Translations under genes and position numbers: made by a program
The notes under the pieces: model-generated
The model's input: only the letters and a program-made list of their open reading frames with translations
What the model was told of the DNA's origin: nothing
Databases searched by the model: none
Shown: in pieces, positions 12,436-24,334 of the stretch
Layout: each line of letters begins with the position of its first letter
How positions within the stretch are numbered: position 1 is the stretch's first letter
NCBI GenBank assembly: GCA_037102815.1
Contig: BTPP01000004.1
Span: 1,736,001 to 1,800,000 of the forward strand
Direction: 5' to 3'
DNA from: Neurospora intermedia
Lineage: Eukaryota > Ascomycota > Sordariomycetes > Sordariales > Sordariaceae
Length of the DNA stretch: 64,000 nt

Positions 12436-14865
12436 ATGAGACGGACAAGGACCCCCGAGACATCCCGACCACATCTGCCTCCCATGGCTTCATCTTCTGC
12501 AGATCCTAAGGCATACAATCTTACCGCTGGCCCGTACAACTGTCCGGACTGTCCCAAAATCTTCGCCAGACCCTGTGATCTGAACAAACACAGCAAATCT
12601 CACACTCGACCGTTCAAGTGCCAGCATTCCGATTGCAAGTACGCCGACCTTGGCTGGCCAACACTGAAGGAACTCGAACGCCACAACAACGATAAACACT
12701 CTCCTAACCCGATTATCTACGCTTGCGAGTACGAAGGGTGTGACTACAAGTCCAAACGAGAATCGAACTGCAAACAACACATGGAGAAGGCCCATGGGTG
12801 GCTGTACACTCGGAGCAAATCCAATAGTAAACAGCCTGCGGATAGCTCTCCGGTAGCACCTGTTTACCGGCTAAAACCTGGACCGCATCCTGCCTCAGCA
12901 TCTTCTACTCCACTTCTCAAGCAGTCACCTGATTTTCTGCCTGTACCTAATTATCATCAGGACTTTACCCTCTACCAGGATGACACCGACCACTCCGTCA
13001 GATTCGATGACGACGATGAGGATACAAGTCACCACCACGATGCGCCTCAAGTCATCCCTTGGACATCGCCTGCTACCCGTCTACGGAGAAACGGAACCAT
13101 GATCGAAAGATTTGATCAGACATATCACGGTAGCCAACCTCTCGGATTCAGTGATAATCCGGTTGACCCATCGCTCACCAATATTGAGCCGCAAATCAGA
13201 TCATCTGCGGTACCTCTATCCACCTCAGAAGCATGCGGCAATGGCGGCACCAATACCTCGGAGACTTCGAGGCAAACTCGATCGTCAAGACGACCGTCAA
13301 GAAAGACCGCAGACCGCCAACGTATCAGAAAAAGGGATGCCAAAGAATCAAGAAAGAGGCTCAAGTCAGACCCTGCAGAAATTCTCGGAGGTGACGCGGA
13401 ATTCACTGACAGCAATATGCCGTGTATCTTCCGCCATGCACACCCTCACCTTTACAACAGGGAGACCAGAAACAAGTCCGATCCGTGCCATACGACGCAT
13501 CGAGACATCTCAACTCTAGCAAGACATCTGCGCCGACCGGCACATCGCCTCGGTGTGGACCCCCGGATGATCTCATCATTTAAGATTCAAGACAACAATT
13601 ACCCACACCCACGGGTTGGTCTTTGTCGCCGCTGCTGGCAGGCTTTCTTTGACCCCTTAGAATTCCGGAGTCATCTGGATCTCAAATGCGAGAAGGTGTC
13701 TAAGGGGAAGCGGGAGAAGTGGCGTATCATGCACGACCTTTTCACGCCATTGGTCCGGCAGCATGGCGAGCTGAGCAGCCTCTTACAAAACCTTGATATG
13801 GCGGAACAAGAAATCACAACACACCGAACAGGAGGTTCAATCAACATGTCGAACAAAGCTGGAAATGATTTTCGCTTGGTATCTGGCACTGCCAGTCCAA
13901 CCAAGTACGGGACATCAGTTCCCTCCAGTTCTAGTCTTGAGAATGAGATACAAAAATTGAGAGAAGAAAACCGGCAGTTGAGGGAGTCACTATTGGCCCA
14001 AGGCCCTAGGGGGGGGTCAGTGGCAAGTACTGTTCACAGCAGCGCTGTCCATAATGCATTCGAGATGGCATCCGGTTCCAGGCTAGTCTCTGCGCCTCGG
14101 ATGCCCCATTCCAAGGATTCGACCTCGGATCAAGAGAGCCTAGTAGGATACATGGATTCTCAATCTACGGATGTTGACCGCGATGGCTTGATGAGCGAGA
14201 CACCGGAAACTTTTATGAGGCAGAAGCCAGGACGCAGCTTGCCCTCCCACACAACCGTCCACCACGTCCCAACAAGCCCATCCCCGCTACTGATCAACTC
14301 CTTCCAAGATGTATCCAACTTCAGCCAACCATCAGCTAACGTGTCCCTCTTCTCTGCCCGAAAGCAACCCACGTCACTCGCCGATTCCGCCTACGGCACC
14401 TGCACCGACCCAAGGCGAGGAAGTTTGGGCGAGCCCGGGCAGGCAGGATGCGCAGATTTCTCTAAGAGTCCGCACAAGAGTTGGTTCGATAACTCAACCC
14501 AACAACTGCACGACGGCGGGTCATTGACTTTGTTTGGCGATTACCAATTTGGTCACAACAACAACTCATCCGAGAACAACGAGAGCATCCACAACAATAC
14601 GCCATCCTCATCCACTCCAAAGGTAGGGCCAAACATGACAGTCATTACAACCCAGACGGCCCAGCAGCAGCCTCAGCAACAAGATTTTTCAGGGTGGTCC
14701 AACCCCAACCCTTTTGCCACAGCCTCAACCTCTCAGCCGTCTCATGGCTTTTTTGAAGATGCGTCATTTGATTTCTTTATGGCAGCACCAACGGATTGCG
14801 GCGAAGAAACTGGTGGGTATAACCCGACTAGTTCCTCGCAGAATTTCATTTTTCCTTCTATGTGA
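12436..14865 (+). CDS. C2H2 zinc-finger protein, probable transcription factor
   Basis: Single open frame of 809 residues. Three N-terminal C2H2-type fingers lie at about residues 36-125: a canonical CPDC..H-x3-H finger, then CQHSDC..H-x4-H, then CEYEGC..H-x4-H. A second, degenerate Cys/His region lies at about residues 330-415 (MPCIFRH, CHTTHRD, CRRCWQAFFD, SHLDLKCEK), a layout common in fungal regulators. A probable coiled coil follows (SLENEIQKLREENRQLRESL). The C-terminus is long, Ser/Asn/Gln-rich and probably disordered, which would suit an activation region. By inference it binds DNA in the nucleus; its targets are unknown. The second Met (12484, CCTCCCATGGC) is in a much better start context than the first, so the true protein may lack the first 16 residues. 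Codon bias is weak, which suggests low expression. Confidence 0.82.
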   Translation: MRRTRTPETSRPHLPPMASSSADPKAYNLTAGPYNCPDCPKIFARPCDLNKHSKSHTRPFKCQHSDCKYADLGWPTLKELERHNNDKHSPNPIIYACEYEGCDYKSKRESNCKQHMEKAHGWLYTRSKSNSKQPADSSPVAPVYRLKPGPHPASASSTPLLKQSPDFLPVPNYHQDFTLYQDDTDHSVRFDDDDEDTSHHHDAPQVIPWTSPATRLRRNGTMIERFDQTYHGSQPLGFSDNPVDPSLTNIEPQIRSSAVPLSTSEACGNGGTNTSETSRQTRSSRRPSRKTADRQRIRKRDAKESRKRLKSDPAEILGGDAEFTDSNMPCIFRHAHPHLYNRETRNKSDPCHTTHRDISTLARHLRRPAHRLGVDPRMISSFKIQDNNYPHPRVGLCRRCWQAFFDPLEFRSHLDLKCEKVSKGKREKWRIMHDLFTPLVRQHGELSSLLQNLDMAEQEITTHRTGGSINMSNKAGNDFRLVSGTASPTKYGTSVPSSSSLENEIQKLREENRQLRESLLAQGPRGGSVASTVHSSAVHNAFEMASGSRLVSAPRMPHSKDSTSDQESLVGYMDSQSTDVDRDGLMSETPETFMRQKPGRSLPSHTTVHHVPTSPSPLLINSFQDVSNFSQPSANVSLFSARKQPTSLADSAYGTCTDPRRGSLGEPGQAGCADFSKSPHKSWFDNSTQQLHDGGSLTLFGDYQFGHNNNSSENNESIHNNTPSSSTPKVGPNMTVITTQTAQQQPQQQDFSGWSNPNPFATASTSQPSHGFFEDASFDFFMAAPTDCGEETGGYNPTSSSQNFIFPSM

Positions 14866-16105
14866 TTTTTCGAGGTTATAGATGGCGTAGATTTATAGGG
14901 TTTGTCAAAGACTGTTGAGGTGAAGAGTCTGGAGAATAATTTATGATACATGTCACGAACGTAATTGAATGAAGGGTCGGCTCTCTCTTCTCCTCTTCCC
15001 CCAAGGTTACTGGTGCATTTAGGAACCGAAAGTTGGATCTCCGGTATTCCTTTCTTCTCAGTTTCAGGCGGCTTGCTGATTTTCAGTGGGTTTTTCATTG
15101 GAAATTTCCTTCGCAAGTCCTCAGCGTATCAAACTTTCTGGATGCATTTTCATCTTACCTCTGAACTTTTATGACCATTTTGTCCCTCATCATTAAAATG
15201 CTCTACTTCATTTTATCCTCAAGGTGTTTACATCACTCATTCCCATCATACATCGAATGTGTATGAAATATACTATTAGCATTTGAGGTTACGCAAAGTG
15301 TCCGACGAAATTATAACATTCAGCACAAGTCTAACGGACACCTAGTGTAAACCTCCTGAGGCGTTGATAGAGGTTTCACAATCTAAGAAGGATCTAGTAG
15401 TATATGGCTTCATTTCCATGGGGAAAGCAGTCGAGGTAAACTTAAACCCGCAACTTGGCTTGGAGATAAGTTCCGTTTCCTACTTCTGCTACTGCAAATG
15501 TATAAGCTCTTCAAGGAATGCCACTAAGGGAGGGGGGACAAATGAGTCCGAATCGAAATCGGCCAGTGTCTAAGACTGGAAGCTTTGAATTCTGGTTCAT
15601 GAGCAGCTCGCCCAATAGTTGTTCCAATGGTCGAAGAGTGTAGGTGGCAGGCAGCACATATCAAAGAGCGACGGAAACTGATATACAAGAAGTACGAGAT
15701 GTTGATTGGCCTATCTCAGCTTCTCAAGTGTTCTTTTACTTTTTCCTCTATTGATATTTACACTCTCCTAACCGATAGCTAGGCAAGTATACGACATTCA
15801 AATAAGTCAAGCCGAGAGTAGGTTTGTCTATGAATGCTAGTAAGGATAGAGATATAAAGTATATCTGAATGAGATCGGTTTGATATTTGGGCTTGTGGAC
15901 GGCGAACGATCTTCACACAGATGATTCACAACGCCTTTTATTTGGTACACCACCTGTCAGCTCAAGATCATCCATCACCTCTTAGTTTCATCAAGAAAAC
16001 CTGCCATATTTTGTTTGATCCTTTTTATGTACCGAAACCCACTTCCTTATGATACCCGAACTTTCAAAAGCAAACTACACCACCACCCCATCTATTCTAG
16101 CACCT
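14866..16105. other. Convergent intergenic region
   Basis: Lies between the 3' ends of the rightward zinc-finger gene and the leftward adenylosuccinate lyase gene. No gene supported. It is AT-rich and presumably holds both 3' untranslated regions and their terminators. Confidence 0.6.
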
Positions 16106-17952
16106 CTAGATAGAAAGCTGAGCAGTCTCCGCCTTGGACAAAGTCTCCTGGTACCTGCTCAACTTCTCAGCAACCTGGCCATTGCAGTAATCCTCCACAA
16201 TCCTTGGGCAGTTGCCAATGAACAAGGCAGGGTCGACAAGCCCGTCGATCTCGCCCCAAACAGGCTTGAAGAACTCGGACTTCTTGATGCGCTCCAGCAA
16301 GTCGTTCTTGCCACCCTCCTGCTTGACCACGGCGCTAGCCTGGTGGGACAAGACGCGGATCTCCTCGTGGGCGTCCTGGCGGGAGACGCCGTGCTGGGCG
16401 AGCTTCATGAGGATGGACTCGGTGGCCATGAAGGGCAGCTCCTGGTCAATGTGGGCGCGGACGACGGAGGGGTAGACGACCAGGCCGTTGGTGACGTTGT
16501 CGAGCGCGAGCAGGATCGAGTCGGCCAGCAAGAACATCTCGGGGATGTCCATGCGGCGGATGGCCGAGTCGTCGAGCGTGCGCTCGAACCACTGCGCCTT
16601 GAAGGTGTTGCTGAAGTTGACGGGCAGGTTGGCCAGCTTGCGGGAGAGGGCGGCGATGCGCTCGGAGCGCATGGGGTTGCGCTTGTACGCCATGGCCGAG
16701 CTGCCGATCTGCGACTTCTCAAAGGGTTCCTCCATCTCCTTGAGGTTGGCCAGGTGGCGGATGTCCGAGGCGATGCGCTCGGCGGTGGCGCCGATGGCGC
16801 ACACGGCGTTGGCGACGCGGAGGTCGACCTTGCGGGTGTAGGTCTGCGTGGAGACGGGGTAGGTGGAGGGGAATCCGGCCTTCTTGCAGAGGATCTTGTT
16901 GAGCTCGACAATCTTGTCGGCGTTACCCTCGAAGAGCTCGAGGAAGGTGGCCTGCGAGCCGGTGGTGCCCTGGGCGCCGCGGAACTGGAGGCGTTCGCGG
17001 ACGGTCTCGATGTCCTCGAGGTCCATAACGAGCTCCTGAATCCACTGGCAGGCGCGCTTGCCGATGGTGATGAGCTGGGCGGGCTGGTAGTGGGTGAAGC
17101 CAAGGGTGGGGGTATCCTTGTACTTGAGGGCGAACTCCTTGAGGTTCTGGATGACCTTGGCCAGCTTAGGGAGGATGAGGTCAAGAGCCTTCTGGATGAA
17201 GATCAAGTCGGCGTTGTCGGTGACTGTTCCAACTAGTCAGCATGGTTCGTTCCCAAAAGGAACTAGTAATATGCGTACCGTAGCAGCTGGTGGCCTGCGT
17301 GATGGGAAGTCATGGTCAGCTCGGAGGTCTTCCCTGATTCAGGGAGAAATGTTATTCACTTACACCCAAGTGAATGTGGCCGGCAGCAGCAGGAGCATCC
17401 TCGCCATAGGCGTGGACGTGAGCCATGACATCGTGCTGTGTTGGTGAATTAGCAGAGATCTTTCGTCGTTTGCCTGAAGGGTAATTTTTTTTTTTTTTTT
17501 TTTTATACTTACACGGAACTTGTTCTCGTACTCACGGGCGACGTCGAAGGCCTTGTCGCTCACGGTAACGTGTTCGCGCATCTGTTGAATGGCCTCATCG
17601 GGAATGTTGAGACCCAACTCCTTCTCGGCCTCGGCCAGCCAGACCCAGAGTTGACGCCAGGTGGAGGCACGGGTGCGAGCCGAGAAGATGGACATCATCT
17701 CCTGGGACGCATACCTCGTGGCGAGGGGGGTCTTTGAGTGGCATAGTGAGTTAGCTTGGTGTCACCTGGGTTGATTAAAACTGGCATAAGCCTCGGTGAG
17801 AAGAATGTTCAGGATCTCATGGGTACGGGCTAGATCAGACGTCGTGGTTGGGTCGAGGAGGGACAAGGCCAAAGTGAGGGTATCGCGGGGTCGAAATCAA
17901 CGCATGAAGGTCTTTTTCGGTTTTTTACCTGGTACTTGTCGTAGCTGGACAT
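16106..17952 (-). CDS. ade13: Adenylosuccinate lyase
   Basis: Purine-pathway enzyme that cleaves SAICAR to AICAR and adenylosuccinate to AMP, each time releasing fumarate; cytosolic homotetramer. Five exons on the minus strand: 17952-17929 (24 nt, MSSYDKYQ), 17731-17513, 17435-17364, 17294-17279 (16 nt) and 17223-16106. Phases agree throughout and give 482 residues, the usual length for the fungal enzyme. Supporting motifs are YQTPLATRYASQEM at the N-terminus, the catalytic-region segment AAAGHIHLGATSCYVTDNADL assembled across three exons, TTGSQATFLELF, and the fumarase/lyase signature GSSAMAYKRNPMRSERI. The second intron holds a 20-nt T run on the + strand. ade13 is the yeast name; the Neurospora locus is usually called ade-4. 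Strong codon bias fits a highly expressed housekeeping gene. Confidence 0.95.
17485..17504. repeat. 20-nt T tract in an ade13 intron
   Basis: Uninterrupted T run on the + strand, so A-rich in the ade13 transcript. It lies shortly after the donor of the second intron. Confidence 0.9.
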
Positions 17953-20900
17953 TTTGGCCTGTTTAGAGTGTAAGCACTGGTCCTGTTTTCTGAATTTTGC
18001 AAAGCAATGCTTACCGGGCTCTCTCTTCTTGTCGAGATATCCTGAGATGAGGAAGATGGAGGGGTAATTCAATGTTTTGAAGTGGGAGGAGTCGATGATC
18101 TGATGTCACTTATAAAAATTTCATTCACCAATCAATGCAGCTCAATCGGGGGACCCTTTTGGTCGCCCTGCAGCGCCCCCCAGGACAGCCCCATAACGTC
18201 CACCCTGCAGCAGACCTCGAGGAGTCATCGCCCGTAGCCGCTCCCTCTCCCCCGGGGCTGTAGGCCATTGGACCCGCAAAATCCCGTGCTGCATGCCGAA
18301 CATCGGCCCCGGACAGCGTCCGTCCCGGTCCACGAAATTGCCAGACACGGTACGAGGGGACAGCCGATCATGCCAGGTGCAACCCATTCTCGACTCCTCT
18401 AACCTAAAAGCGGGGAAAGCGGCTCAAGGTCAACCTCTACTATCCTTTTCTGTGGACTTGTCAATGTGTCTTTGAACCGCTCTTCCTCCGCGAGTGTTGC
18501 CCTCACTCACTGCCCCGTCCGCCAAACTCATGCCCTTCTGAGTTTGTTTCGACAGACCGTATACCCACCGGCTCGCACAATGTTTGCTCTCTTCCCTCTT
18601 TCCATTGGCTCCGTTAGTGCTGAGAAGACAATCGGTCGTCCAAGATGACGACCTTTGAGTCCATCGCCACCATCCTCCTCATTCGGGTTCCCCTTTTTGT
18701 CGGAAAAACCGCCACAGTGACCGCGGTAGACTCGTATGTCTGGCTACCATGTTCTATTCGCAAAGTAGCAGAGCAGTTCATTCTATACGATCAAACTGAC
18801 GTGCAGGCATGAGAGCGTGTATCGTATGCGACAACGGGACGGGCTCAAGGCTCATGGGTTTGACGTTAGCGTTCATATACCCACTCCGGCAGGTCAGCAG
18901 TCTGAAAAAGGGAGAGACTTTGGGAATCGATACATACGCCTGGGCTTGATATAGGGCCACATCACGACTACAGGCCAGCGATGTCGAGAACAACACGGTC
19001 ATGGAGGTTCTTCGAGGGGAAAGAAGAGATGATACAACATATGGGTAGAGTCGCGTACCTGATGCATGGCACGTTACCACCACAGAAAGGGGTGATGGTG
19101 TCATGCTGTATCGCTTGGGCTGTGGAAGTTTCCGCATCGAGCGACCACCTCAGCTACCACAACAGCCATCTATGATCTGACGGAGAGCGGTCGGGCTATT
19201 TTCAGTCAAACGACAGTCACACAGCCAGATTTTGGGCCCAAGATGACGACGACACCTGGCTTCCCTGGTTTTCTGGCGGACAGTCCCATGGTCGACGGAG
19301 ATTTCACCATGCAATTAATGTATGCATCGTGGATGGTTGCAGAGACGAGGTTGAGGCGCTCAAGGTGCCCCTGTGCATGAGACATGTATTTTTCGTCACC
19401 TCGAAATTCGCCTTACACAGCATCCTGGTGGGGGGAGAAATTGAATCTGAGAGAGGAAGGAACCTAAGAAGGTGAAAGCTTCCGTTTCCAGCCCAACACA
19501 CCAGTCTACCTACCCAATCTGGCATCTCGGAGGTTAGAGCAGCTCTTACCGACACTGGTAGAGGCAGCGTGGGCATCAGCTTCGTGATCCAGAGAGGGCT
19601 ATCGAGGAAAACGGCAAGCGCGAGAAATTTGCTCGTCACTTCCTCTTCAATACCTCAAGGCCTTTCCCTCCTTTCACAAACCCTTGCTCAAATCGACGTA
19701 AACTGAATTTGCTACAAGATTAGTTGCCGAGTGAACAGTGTCGAGATCTTCTCTTCCTGGCCCCAAACTGAGGACGCGGAACGTATGAGGCAGCCAACGT
19801 CCCATCCCATGGCTCAGGAACCAAATTGTGGTAACGTTCAGCGAATGCTTCAGTCACCTTCGTTTACAGTCCCTTCGTTGCAAAGACACGACAGGTTCTC
19901 ACAAAGCTGACGTTTTCCTCGTCTTGTTGCTGTTGCAATCACGTTTGCTAACCGACTTTTTGCAGAGAATGGTTGTCGGTTCCTCTGCCGCTGCTCCATC
20001 AACGGGTCACAGTCTACACCAATTCAGCCGAAATTCAGATATTGACATCGCTCCGGTATCCCAGCGCGACATCCTTTTCCATTCGGCCTATTTGTGTATT
20101 TTGCCGCACCATCACCTCTTTTGGGGTTATTCCCAGTTTGCCCCCAACAATAAAGTCCCCTAGAACTCGAAGACCTCAGATCTACCGGCAAGCGACTGGA
20201 ATATCAGCCGGCCATGAGGCTGGTCCCCCGCGAATTTCATCTTGAAAGAGAACAAACAGTCATACAGCTTTCCCACTTGAGTCAAGGGAACATCGATCCA
20301 TCTCCGGATTAAAGGTCTCCTTGACCATCTTCAAGTGAGTGCCATGGTCCTACTCGGGGGTCATCTTTGCTATAACCACCAAATATCCACAGATACCCCC
20401 AGATTGCCTCGGCCGGTTTCTCGAAATGCTTACGCCGTGGCGCCGTTTATCATTCCCTAAGGAAAATTCCTTGTCCTCCTCGATTCCGACGTTGTGGCGG
20501 CGGTTGTGACGTCCGACTCGGTATCACCATGCTTGCCAACCTCTGCAATGGAACCTCAACATCCGAGCTTCTTGGTACCTTCTCTCCTCAATAAGTACAA
20601 ACACGCTGGGTGGCGCACCCGCGGAAACAGGAGTTTGTCACACAAATGACATGTTCACCGAAAGGGACAGCAGCTCAACAGCTCGTTCTTCCAGAATGGC
20701 GGATATTCTTAACCTCGTCGGCTACCGGCAGGAACTCTTCGCGGGATAGGGCCGGGGTCCCAGTCTTCCTCGTTCCGAGGCTGCATTTTGTACGAGTCGG
20801 GTTTCAACTACACATCATCTTCAAGCACTGTGACCCCATGTCACGAGCACCCAATATGCCTACCGCTGCTGCAGCGAGAGAACGAAGCAAGACAAGATCC

Positions 20901-21298
20901 CGCAACTGCAAAGGCATGGCTAACAGTGGGAGGGATGATAATTTGAACATCGCAACCTTGTGGTTGTGTGTTCTATTAATGCCACCTCTCCCACAGACAT
21001 GGCATCGTTGGTTTTCAATTATTTTGTTCCCCACCCTTCCATGTAATCTGAAAGTTGACTCGAACTCCAACATTACCGCGTGTACTTGCGATATATATTG
21101 TCTTTCCACTCGCTAAATCAAGGCCGGCCAGTAGTTCTTGTCTTCATACTTTACGAGGCCTGGTTCTTCTTTTGCATCACCATTTTGCACATTCTGTGGC
21201 TCCTCTTTTTACTTTCACTTTTAGTCTTTATCGTACTGGCACATAGCCACTCGATGCCATACCCGCTGATGGTTATCGTCCTCTGACCGGTTACAACA
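17953..21298. other. Intergenic region between divergent ade13 and chitin deacetylase
   Basis: About 3.3 kb with no firmly supported gene. It must hold both promoters. One 55-codon frame (18645-18812) is followed by an overlapping ATG whose translation contains an actin-like IVCDNGTG octapeptide (about 18824-18850) before the frame decays. The other open frames (18778-19137, 19304-19639, 20610-21116) show no motif and read like noncoding DNA. Confidence 0.45.
21091..21098 (+). promoter_or_regulatory. Possible TATA element upstream of chitin deacetylase
   Basis: The sequence ATATATAT lies about 200 bases upstream of the chitin deacetylase start codon in an otherwise mixed-composition region and is followed by pyrimidine-rich sequence. 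Position and composition suit a core promoter, but no transcription start can be read from sequence alone. Confidence 0.3.
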
Positions 21299-23506
21299 AT
21301 GAAGCTGTCTTCCGCTCTCATTGCCACTTCGCTTGGCTTGACGTTTGCCCATGACACCAGCGGTGGCCAGCATGTGCCAAAGATTCTGGGAGGCAGGAAC
21401 TTTTTGTCCGAGCTAAAGGCTCTTCGTTCGGGACCTATGCACGCAGCTACTCCTTTGAGTGAGAGAGCGCCAACACTCAAGCAGAAATCTGGCCCGCGTA
21501 AGCGGGATGCGGACGATCAACAATGCGGGCCAGGAATTGGGAGTTGTGCAGCTGGAAAGTGTTGCTCCTTTGAAGGGTTCGACTAACTCTCCTTGCTTCA
21601 AGCTGATGGGTATGAGTACTGACATCCCCCTGATAGATGGTGTGGAGTGGGTGTGGACTATTGCACTGCTCCCGATTGTCAAATAAACTATGGCCCAGGA
21701 TGCGACGGGGTATGAACTGATCCCGCACAATATAAGCACAAAGATTTCACTGACAGCCGGCATAGAACCAAAAGCCTTCCGGACCGGACACGTCAGGAGT
21801 TGCGAGGCCAAAAGAGGGCAAAGTCCTCTATGGTGGAGGGGGAATCTACGACTGTGTTATCGACGGAGGAATTGCGTTGACATTCGATGATGGACCATAC
21901 CTCTACACTAACGATCTACTCGACAAGTTGAAGGTTGGAACTCCCTCACTTGATCACGAAGTATAACGGCTGATGTTGGATACAGAGCTATGGAGCCAAG
22001 GCCACCTTTTTCATTACGGGTAACAATATCGGTAAAGGAATGATCAATGACCCTACTACTCCTTATCCGGCGATTATCAGGGTAATAATCTATCCTCAAA
22101 TACTCTGTGGTTCACTCTTTACTGATTTCCTTCATAGAGAATGCATGCAGAGGGCCACCAGATTGCCAGCCATACTTGGTCCCACGAGAATGCCAGTCAG
22201 TTGACTAACACTCAAATGACGAACCAGATGGTGTGGAACGAGATCGCATTTAACTCCATCCTTGGTTTCTTTCCAACGTATATGAGGTACGTTCGAACGT
22301 ATTCTCGTCTATACTCTCACTTCTGACTCTCGACTAGGCCCCCTTATTCGATCTGCGGGAAGAACTGCCAAAACGTCTTGTCAACACTCGGCTACCATGC
22401 CATTTACTTTGATCTTGACACTGAGGGCTATCTGCACGACGACGCGAGACAGATCCAAACTAGCAAGAACATCTGGGATAAGGCAATCAAAAATTCCAAT
22501 CCGGCTTACGACAGCTTCCTTCAGATCGAACACGACATTCATGTACAGACGGTTTACAACTTGACTGACTACATCTTAACTTCACTTTTTTCCAAGGGAT
22601 ACAGGGCAGTAACAGTAGGAGAGTGTCTGGGTGACCCGGAAAAAAACTGGTACCGTACTGGACCAGCCGTCCCGTCGCTTAGCTCTACCTCGTCGTCGGT
22701 AAGCACTACTACATCAACCACCAGCATCAAGTCCTCGAGCACTTCCACCAGCATTCGTACCACAACGAGATCCACAGTCCTTGCAACTAGCACAAGCACA
22801 AACACAAGCATCAGAACACGGTCCACTGGCGTCCTTGTTCCACCAACTACGAGCACTTCCACTACTAGCACAAGCATTCGCACGAGATCTACCGTTCTAG
22901 TCATTCCAACCACGAGCACAAGCACATCTAGCACTCGATCTACAATAAGTAAGGCATTCTCCCCTACCTACCGGCCTCTTCTAGCCCTTCCCATCATCCA
23001 TCTCTTGATATCGTGAGCTCTCGCTCGCCAAACCCCAAATTTTTTTTCGAGGGGGAGGGACCAGATTTAGCAACTGTGGTATTACCCTTCCTTTCCTTCT
23101 TTCCCTTCTACAGTCTGTCTCTCATGAACCATCATATTGATGATCTCCCCCCAACAAATTTAGCAAGAACGCACTTATAGTTAGGTGTATGGAAATTGCC
23201 GAGCTGACCAATCTGACTTCTTCTTCTGTTACATCAGTAACAAAATCAACAACAACAACAATAGCAACCACATCTGCGAACCCACCAACGGGCGGCGGCG
23301 GCTTAACCATCAGCATCAACGGCGAGTGTGGCCCCGAATTTGGCCAGACGTGCTTGGGAAGCAGGTTTGGGGAGTGCTGCGGGTCGACAGGGAGATGTGG
23401 CTCCGGGTTGTTGTACTGCTGGGCGCAGCTTGGGTGCCAGGTTGGATATGGGAATTGTTTGATGGGTTCCGTTGAGGGGACGGGAGAAAAGGCGGAGGAG
23501 AGGTAA
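21299..23506 (+). CDS. Secreted chitin deacetylase (CE4/NodB) with two CBM18 chitin-binding modules
   Basis: Removes acetyl groups from chitin to give chitosan at the wall or outside the cell. Seven exons: 21299-21576, 21637-21709, 21766-21933, 21986-22081, 22138-22286, 22338-22948 and 23181-23506, about 566 residues. Order: signal peptide (1-17), pro-region with a KR site near residue 69, first hevein-like CBM18 (76-116), NodB domain, Ser/Thr-rich linker with repeats of a TSIRTRSTVLV type (about 372-500), second CBM18 (508-550). NodB motifs seen: TFDDGP (metal and base aspartates), HQIASHTWSH (zinc histidines), RPPYS, DLDTEGY and a LQIEHD segment. The first donor (GTTCGA) is atypical, but the frame and the CBM18 cysteine pattern require it. 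The last intron is long (232 nt); retaining it would end the protein in a short hydrophobic tail and lose the second CBM18. Substrate specificity is inferred from the family. Confidence 0.9.
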
Positions 23507-24334
23507 TGGAGTGGTGGATGTAATGAGAATTCCGGTGTTGGATGTTGGCTTGTCATTTAAGGTGTCTTGAGGGTGCAAATCTGGTTCCTTCATTTTCTGT
23601 CAGTTTCAATGCCCAAGTATTCCGACACTTTTTTTTTTTTTTTTTTTTTTTTTTTTCTCTTTTTTTTTTTTTGGAACAGATAAGTGTCTCGGGTGAATAT
23701 CAGTCTTTTCTGACTTTTGGCGTCAAGGCAAGAGAGATCTGAATCATCTTTTCTGCGGAAAGACAGAGACGCCATCACCATGGGAGAAGTTTTTCCATCT
23801 GGCAAACGAATATGTTTCCACGGTAAGAGAGTTTATACGTTTCATGCACGTCAGCATTCACAAGTGTCATCACATTTCACACAAAAAGCATATCAGGAAC
23901 GAAGAAGAATTGTGTAGCGGCATTTGACCCATTCGGGTTCTCAGGGACACCATCTTTTGTGATGTCCCAGCCAAAAAAATCTTTTGATTTTGTTATTCAA
24001 GATGGTTGTGTACGCCAGAGGCATAACAGAACGAATTGTAAAGGACCAAGGTATTGGTATAGTGGTAGAGAGGACATAAAGGCAAGTTGATATCGCCTGA
24101 ATAGATCCCCAAAAAAATAGAATAGGACGAATAGTTTGACATCGTTGCTCCACTCCTCCACCGTGCCGCGCGCGCTCGCTCCAAGGAACGTGAGGTGCTT
24201 TTCTTTCCTTTCAAGGTAGGAAAAAAGAAAAGAAAAGGGCCTGTTGAGCTCCCCTTGTTTGTTTCACCTCGTGTCACACTGGAGCAACGATGCTTTGCTT
24301 ATAGCTTCTTTTTCTTTCTTAAGAAGAAGAAAAC
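23507..24334. other. Convergent intergenic region with T tracts
   Basis: Separates the 3' ends of chitin deacetylase and 5-aminolevulinate synthase. It holds a 28-nt T run (23629-23656) and a 13-nt T run (23660-23672) separated by CTC. No gene supported; presumed to be the 3' untranslated regions of both neighbours. Confidence 0.65.
23629..23672. repeat. T-rich tract, two runs
   Basis: A run of 28 T, then CTC, then 13 T, just downstream of the chitin deacetylase stop codon. Confidence 0.95.

Noticed and set aside
16049-17236. 395-codon + strand frame over ade13
   Set aside because: Long antisense frame produced by strong third-position C bias of adenylosuccinate lyase; it has no motif and runs over the intron junction.
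20610-21116. 168-codon + strand frame before chitin deacetylase
   Set aside because: No signal, domain or codon bias; overlaps the likely promoter of the downstream gene.
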